Positions 61,170 to 64,000 of a stretch of DNA of 64,000 nucleotides are shown piece after piece; positions within the stretch are counted from its first letter, which is position 1, and every line of letters starts with the position of its first letter. Origin of the DNA: Myroides indicus. GTDB lineage: Bacteria > Bacteroidota > Bacteroidia > Flavobacteriales > Flavobacteriaceae. The notes under the pieces are model-generated. The model saw nothing but the letters and a program-made list of their open reading frames with translations. It made no database searches and was not told the DNA's origin. The position numbers were made by a program, and so were the translations under genes. The stretch lies in assembly GCF_004364575.1 (NCBI RefSeq), contig NZ_SOAG01000009.1, forward strand, positions 1 through 64,000. Direction: 5' to 3'.

Positions 61170-62729
61170 TTATTGCTTTATATGTTTGAGCGAAAGACAA
61201 CCACAAGAATGCAATCGTCCATAATTTGCTGATGATGGCGGATAAACTGTTAGTGCACCGCTACACCAACTAAGATTATTATAAGTAAAAGAACAATTAT
61301 TATATGCAGACCAAGTCCCTGTTACTTCTGTTCCATCATCATATATAAAAGTTGATTCACCTCCTGAATACAATATTAAACTGGCACTTCCAGAATAAGC
61401 AGGGGTACCGTCTTCGTTTGGATAACAAGTATTATACATTTCAACAAGCCAAGTTCCTATGATTTCATTCTCGCATGGGGTTATCACTATACTCGCCGTG
61501 ACATTACATCCGTTGTCATCGGTTACGGTTACGGTATATTCGCCGTCTGCCAGTCCGGTTGCTGTTGCACCTGTTGCGCCGTTGCTCCACGCATAACTGT
61601 ACGGTGGTACACCTCCGGTTGCTGCCGCTGTGGCGCTGTCGCCGGTTGCCGTTGCGGTTACGGCTAAATCAGAACCTGCACAATCTCTGGAGAGTCCAAC
61701 ACTTTTTATTGTTATGCATCCGTCGTTGTCTTTTACCGCTACGGTATATTCGCCGTTGGGATAATCATTGGCATAAATACCGATATCCGTAAATCCTGCT
61801 TGTCCTTCCAGAAAATAGCTGTACGGCGGTGTTCCGCCACTGCTTGGTGTTTCTATCACAATGGTACCTTCCATATCTATAAAAACATTGTAAACCAACG
61901 CGTTTTCCACACAGTCTGAAACCGGCAGGTTATTGTCCGGGTTTTCTTCTTCACCCACAGGGTTTTGGGCAGGTGTTCCGTCAGGATAGGGTATATCTGC
62001 AGGTTCTGCTGCGTTGGCATCACCCGTTATCACTGCCAGTGCTGCTGCCACTACGCCTACTGTAATTCCTACCGTTGCTATGGTGCCAACAATCGGAGCA
62101 GCGGCAACTGTTCCCAACGCAGCAATAATAACTGTTTCGCCTCCCGTTGCCAGAATAAGCCCCTCGGTTATGGCAACGCTTGCACCCAGCACACCCAAAG
62201 CTTCCCAGTTGATACTCAGAGTGGTTTTGTTTGGTGCAAAAGCGGCAAAACCTTGCACCGGAGGTATTTCAACATTGCAGGAATACAGCATTTCGGCTGT
62301 TTTTGCACTCCAATCATAGTTGTAATACGAAACACCTGCCGTATTACTGTCGGTATAGTCAAACTTAACCACTGCAGGCTGTTTTGTTCCGTTTACAGTA
62401 AAGAAAACAGCCTTAATCCGGTTGTAAAGCGGATCGACAACCATGTTTACCAATGTGTCGTTGTTTGTTTTCTGGTAAGTGAGGGTGTGAATCCGGTAAG
62501 GATTGTTGTTTTGGTCAAACGTTCCGTAAATATTCAACGTTCCGCTTGGGTTGTGATATTGCGCTTGCAGGGCATTGGCGCTTGGATTTCCGGTCTGGTT
62601 TTTAAAAACAGTCCAGTCGGAAGCCTGTGGTTTTGACGGGTCAGGATTGTTTCCACCGTCATCTGATGAGCAGGAATATATTCCCAATCCAATTATGAAG
62701 GCTATTAAAATGAGTGTAAATCGTTTCAT
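61170..62729 (-). CDS. Modular surface lipoprotein with SprB repeats and lipocalin-like C-terminal domain
   Basis: 519 residues. Lipobox YSCSSDDGG near residue 20. N-terminal half unique (ASDWVFKNQTGNPSANALQ-type start: SKPQASDWTVFKNQTGNPSA), a transmembrane-like Ala/Gly-rich stretch (about 185-240), then two SprB-type repeats (GGTPPYSYFLEGQAGFTDIG, GGVPPYSYAWSNGATGATAT) and a C-terminal lipocalin-like domain (IIGTWLVEMYNTCYP, GTEVTGTWSAYNNCSFTYN). The repeat region is 98% identical to that of the partial gene at 62843. Surface display inferred. Its start lies downstream of a homologous leader. Confidence 0.82.
   Translation of the reverse strand: MKRFTLILIAFIIGLGIYSCSSDDGGNNPDPSKPQASDWTVFKNQTGNPSANALQAQYHNPSGTLNIYGTFDQNNNPYRIHTLTYQKTNNDTLVNMVVDPLYNRIKAVFFTVNGTKQPAVVKFDYTDSNTAGVSYYNYDWSAKTAEMLYSCNVEIPPVQGFAAFAPNKTTLSINWEALGVLGASVAITEGLILATGGETVIIAALGTVAAAPIVGTIATVGITVGVVAAALAVITGDANAAEPADIPYPDGTPAQNPVGEEENPDNNLPVSDCVENALVYNVFIDMEGTIVIETPSSGGTPPYSYFLEGQAGFTDIGIYANDYPNGEYTVAVKDNDGCITIKSVGLSRDCAGSDLAVTATATGDSATAAATGGVPPYSYAWSNGATGATATGLADGEYTVTVTDDNGCNVTASIVITPCENEIIGTWLVEMYNTCYPNEDGTPAYSGSASLILYSGGESTFIYDDGTEVTGTWSAYNNCSFTYNNLSWCSGALTVYPPSSANYGRLHSCGCLSLKHIKQ
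61501..62006 (-). repeat. 506-bp near-identical segment (partner at 63495-64000)
   Basis: Aligned without gaps at offset 1994, the two copies differ at nine sites in about 505 bp, all transitions. Divergence starts sharply at the border with the different C-terminal domains. It encodes the two SprB repeats and the preceding linker of both surface genes. Confidence 0.95.
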
Positions 62730-62735
62730 GATTAA

Positions 62736-62827
62736 CGTTTTTAAAGGTGGTTTAATTTTTTAAGATTTAATGACAGGATAAAAATATCCCCGAAAGGGTA
62801 TTTTTAACTAATCATGAGTTTATGAAA
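62736..62827 (-). promoter_or_regulatory. Homologous leader with hairpin (copy 1)
   Basis: Similar to 61026-61112. Hairpin at 62780-62805 with arms AAAAATA and TATTTTT around TCCCCGAAAGGG. Positioned before the gene starting at 62729. The two hairpins differ by paired changes at their stem ends. Confidence 0.55.
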
Positions 62828-62842
62828 AATATTTTTGGATAT

Positions 62843-64000
62843 TTATTTTTTATCTTTTACGCAACGAATTGAAAAGCCTGCCGTAGGATATTCGTATCTT
62901 GTAGATATGGTGCTACTATTTTGATTGTTAATGGGGTAGTTTAATAATTCGAGAATTCCTATCGTTGCAAACTCTGTTCCTTCGTTGTAAATATCTTGAT
63001 TGAATCCAAAACAGGCATGTTGTCCAAGAAACGCAAAAGTTGAAGTTAACTGGCATCCACTTGGTAAAGCTGTAAAACCACTTTCGTTAGTTGCGTCTGT
63101 ATTTTCACTTATCCAATCATCTGTTGTGCTTTTTAATTTACCTCCGGCTACTTCAAGACCACCTAAAGTTGTAAATAATTCATACCAGTCCTCGTAGGTA
63201 GGAATATGCCATCCTTCCGGCGCTAGCCCTCGAGGGTCTTGTACAGCATAAATATTATAAAGTTTGCCATACAGGTTGTCATAAGAATAACTAAAAGAAT
63301 AATTGCAGCAAGCACCTGTAGTAGTTTGAACCCAAGATGCCATATCACTAAAATACGGAATAGCATCTCCGTTTCGGTAGAAATTAACTTTAAGGTTGCT
63401 TTGCATCCATTTTTGATCACCTATTGTAACTACTTTATAAACATTCCCTTCTATGTCAGTTACCGTTTCTTCTCCAACCGTCACACTTGCGGTGGCATTA
63501 CATCCGTTGTCATCGGTTACGGTTACGGTATATTCGCCGTCTGCCAGTCCGGTTGCTGTTGCACCTGTTGTGCCGTTGCTCCACGCATAACTGTACGGTG
63601 GTACACCTCCGGTTGCTGCCGCTGTGGCGCTATCGCCGGTTGCCGTTGCGGTTACGGCTAAATCAGAACCTGCACAATCTCTGGAGAGTTCAACACTTTT
63701 TATTGTTATGCATCCGTCGTTGTCTTTTACCGCTACAGTATATTCGCCGTTGGGATAATCATTGGCATAAATACCAATATCCGTAAATCCTGCTTGTCCT
63801 TCCAGAAAATAACTGTACGGCGGTGTTCCGCCGCCGCTTGGTGTTTCTATCACAATAGTACCTTCCATATCTATAAAAACATTGTAAACCAACGCGTTTT
63901 CCACACAGTCTGAAACCGGCAGGTTATTGTCCGGGTTTTCTTCTTCACCCACAGGGTTTTGGGCAGGTGTTCCGTCAGGATAGGGTATATCTGCAGGTTC
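62843..64000 (-). CDS. Surface protein with SprB repeats and FISUMP C-terminal domain (5' end beyond right edge)
   Basis: 386 codons in the window; the frame runs to base 64000 without a start, so the N-terminus lies outside. An internal ATG at 63952 would begin inside the linker shared with its neighbour. Two SprB repeats are followed by a Fibrobacter major-paralogous (FISUMP) domain: VTDIEGNVYKVVTIGDQKWM, QSNLKVNFYRNGDAIPY, GWHIPTYEDWYELF, ESGFTALPSGCQL, and FSIRCVKDKK at the end. FISUMP domains are common C-terminal modules of Bacteroidota surface proteins, of unknown role. Confidence 0.9.
   Translation of the reverse strand, partial: EPADIPYPDGTPAQNPVGEEENPDNNLPVSDCVENALVYNVFIDMEGTIVIETPSGGGTPPYSYFLEGQAGFTDIGIYANDYPNGEYTVAVKDNDGCITIKSVELSRDCAGSDLAVTATATGDSATAAATGGVPPYSYAWSNGTTGATATGLADGEYTVTVTDDNGCNATASVTVGEETVTDIEGNVYKVVTIGDQKWMQSNLKVNFYRNGDAIPYFSDMASWVQTTTGACCNYSFSYSYDNLYGKLYNIYAVQDPRGLAPEGWHIPTYEDWYELFTTLGGLEVAGGKLKSTTDDWISENTDATNESGFTALPSGCQLTSTFAFLGQHACFGFNQDIYNEGTEFATIGILELLNYPINNQNSSTISTRYEYPTAGFSIRCVKDKK
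63495..64000 (-). repeat. 506-bp near-identical segment (partner at 61501-62006)
   Basis: The second copy of the shared SprB-repeat region; it continues to the window edge, so the true length of the duplication is not visible here. Confidence 0.95.

Noticed and set aside
61559-63786. Plus-strand frames rich in Leu and Arg across the SprB-repeat segments
   Set aside because: Shadow frames of the minus-strand surface genes, duplicated only because the DNA is duplicated.
63952-63952. ATG at 63952 as the true start of the FISUMP protein
   Set aside because: The frame continues past it to the window edge with sequence identical to the linker of the neighbouring gene, so the start is outside the window.

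Overview
The window reads as chromosomal DNA from a member of the Flavobacteriia (Bacteroidota), most likely Flavobacteriaceae; genus not assignable by eye. Reasons: AT-rich sequence, the Bacteroidota promoter signature (TAnnTTTG about 10-40 nt before many starts), a type IX secretion plug protein, an S46 dipeptidyl peptidase, GEVED/SprB-repeat/FISUMP surface proteins, a mevalonate pathway with an archaeal-type prenyltransferase, and DUF983, SdpI and L,D-transpeptidase families usual in this group.

Layout. (1) 1-6364: the 5' part of a giant MBG-repeat adhesin (minus strand, running off the left edge) divergent from a membrane TPR/HTH regulator whose ATG appears to have lost its G. (2) 6453-14419: isoprenoid and envelope block: diphosphomevalonate decarboxylase, an LpoB-type lipoprotein set, a Cys-rich CWC/DUF5522 fusion, a GHMP (mevalonate-type) kinase, a UbiA-family prenyltransferase, a TlpA-like thioredoxin and an RsuA/RluB pseudouridine synthase. 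(3) 14502-25319: mostly minus-strand housekeeping genes: YceI, pirin, Crp/Fnr, aminotransferase, PruA, ApaG, T9SS plug, methyltransferase, Map, GpmI, with rsmG on plus. (4) 25507-31826: two convergent L,D-transpeptidases, an Ada-like AraC/methyltransferase, a decayed merR with its divergent partner gene, AlkB, and unknowns. (5) 32290-38623: small envelope genes, tRNA-Trp, AraC regulator, a YgiB/YgiC-like pair, pentapeptide-repeat, SDR and WG-repeat genes. (6) 38631-44110: REP-like repeats, a TonB-dependent receptor, VOC protein, ecotin with an Arg P1 residue, hydrolase. (7) 44625-52590: complete seven-gene Mrp/Mnh cation/proton antiporter operon followed by a DPP7-type S46 peptidase. (8) 52733-56956: Mpl, RadC, YjjG, RarA. 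(9) 57072-64000: accessory region with an SdpI gene beside an SdpI pseudogene, a strong palindrome, a two-gene lipoprotein/small-protein unit, a rhomboid protease, and a minus-strand array of three surface proteins. Two of these share about 500 bp of nearly identical sequence but have different C-terminal domains, and two of the array genes share a homologous hairpin leader.

The most notable points are: the in-register 237-bp MBG repeat array with mosaic copies; the tandem surface genes with exchanged C-terminal domains and a common leader; three loci where an otherwise intact signal-peptide or membrane reading frame lacks only the G of its ATG; and the decayed merR locus between two alkylation-repair genes. 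No CRISPR array, rRNA operon, prophage or recognisable transposase is visible. All family assignments are from reading the sequence and translations; no database search was run.
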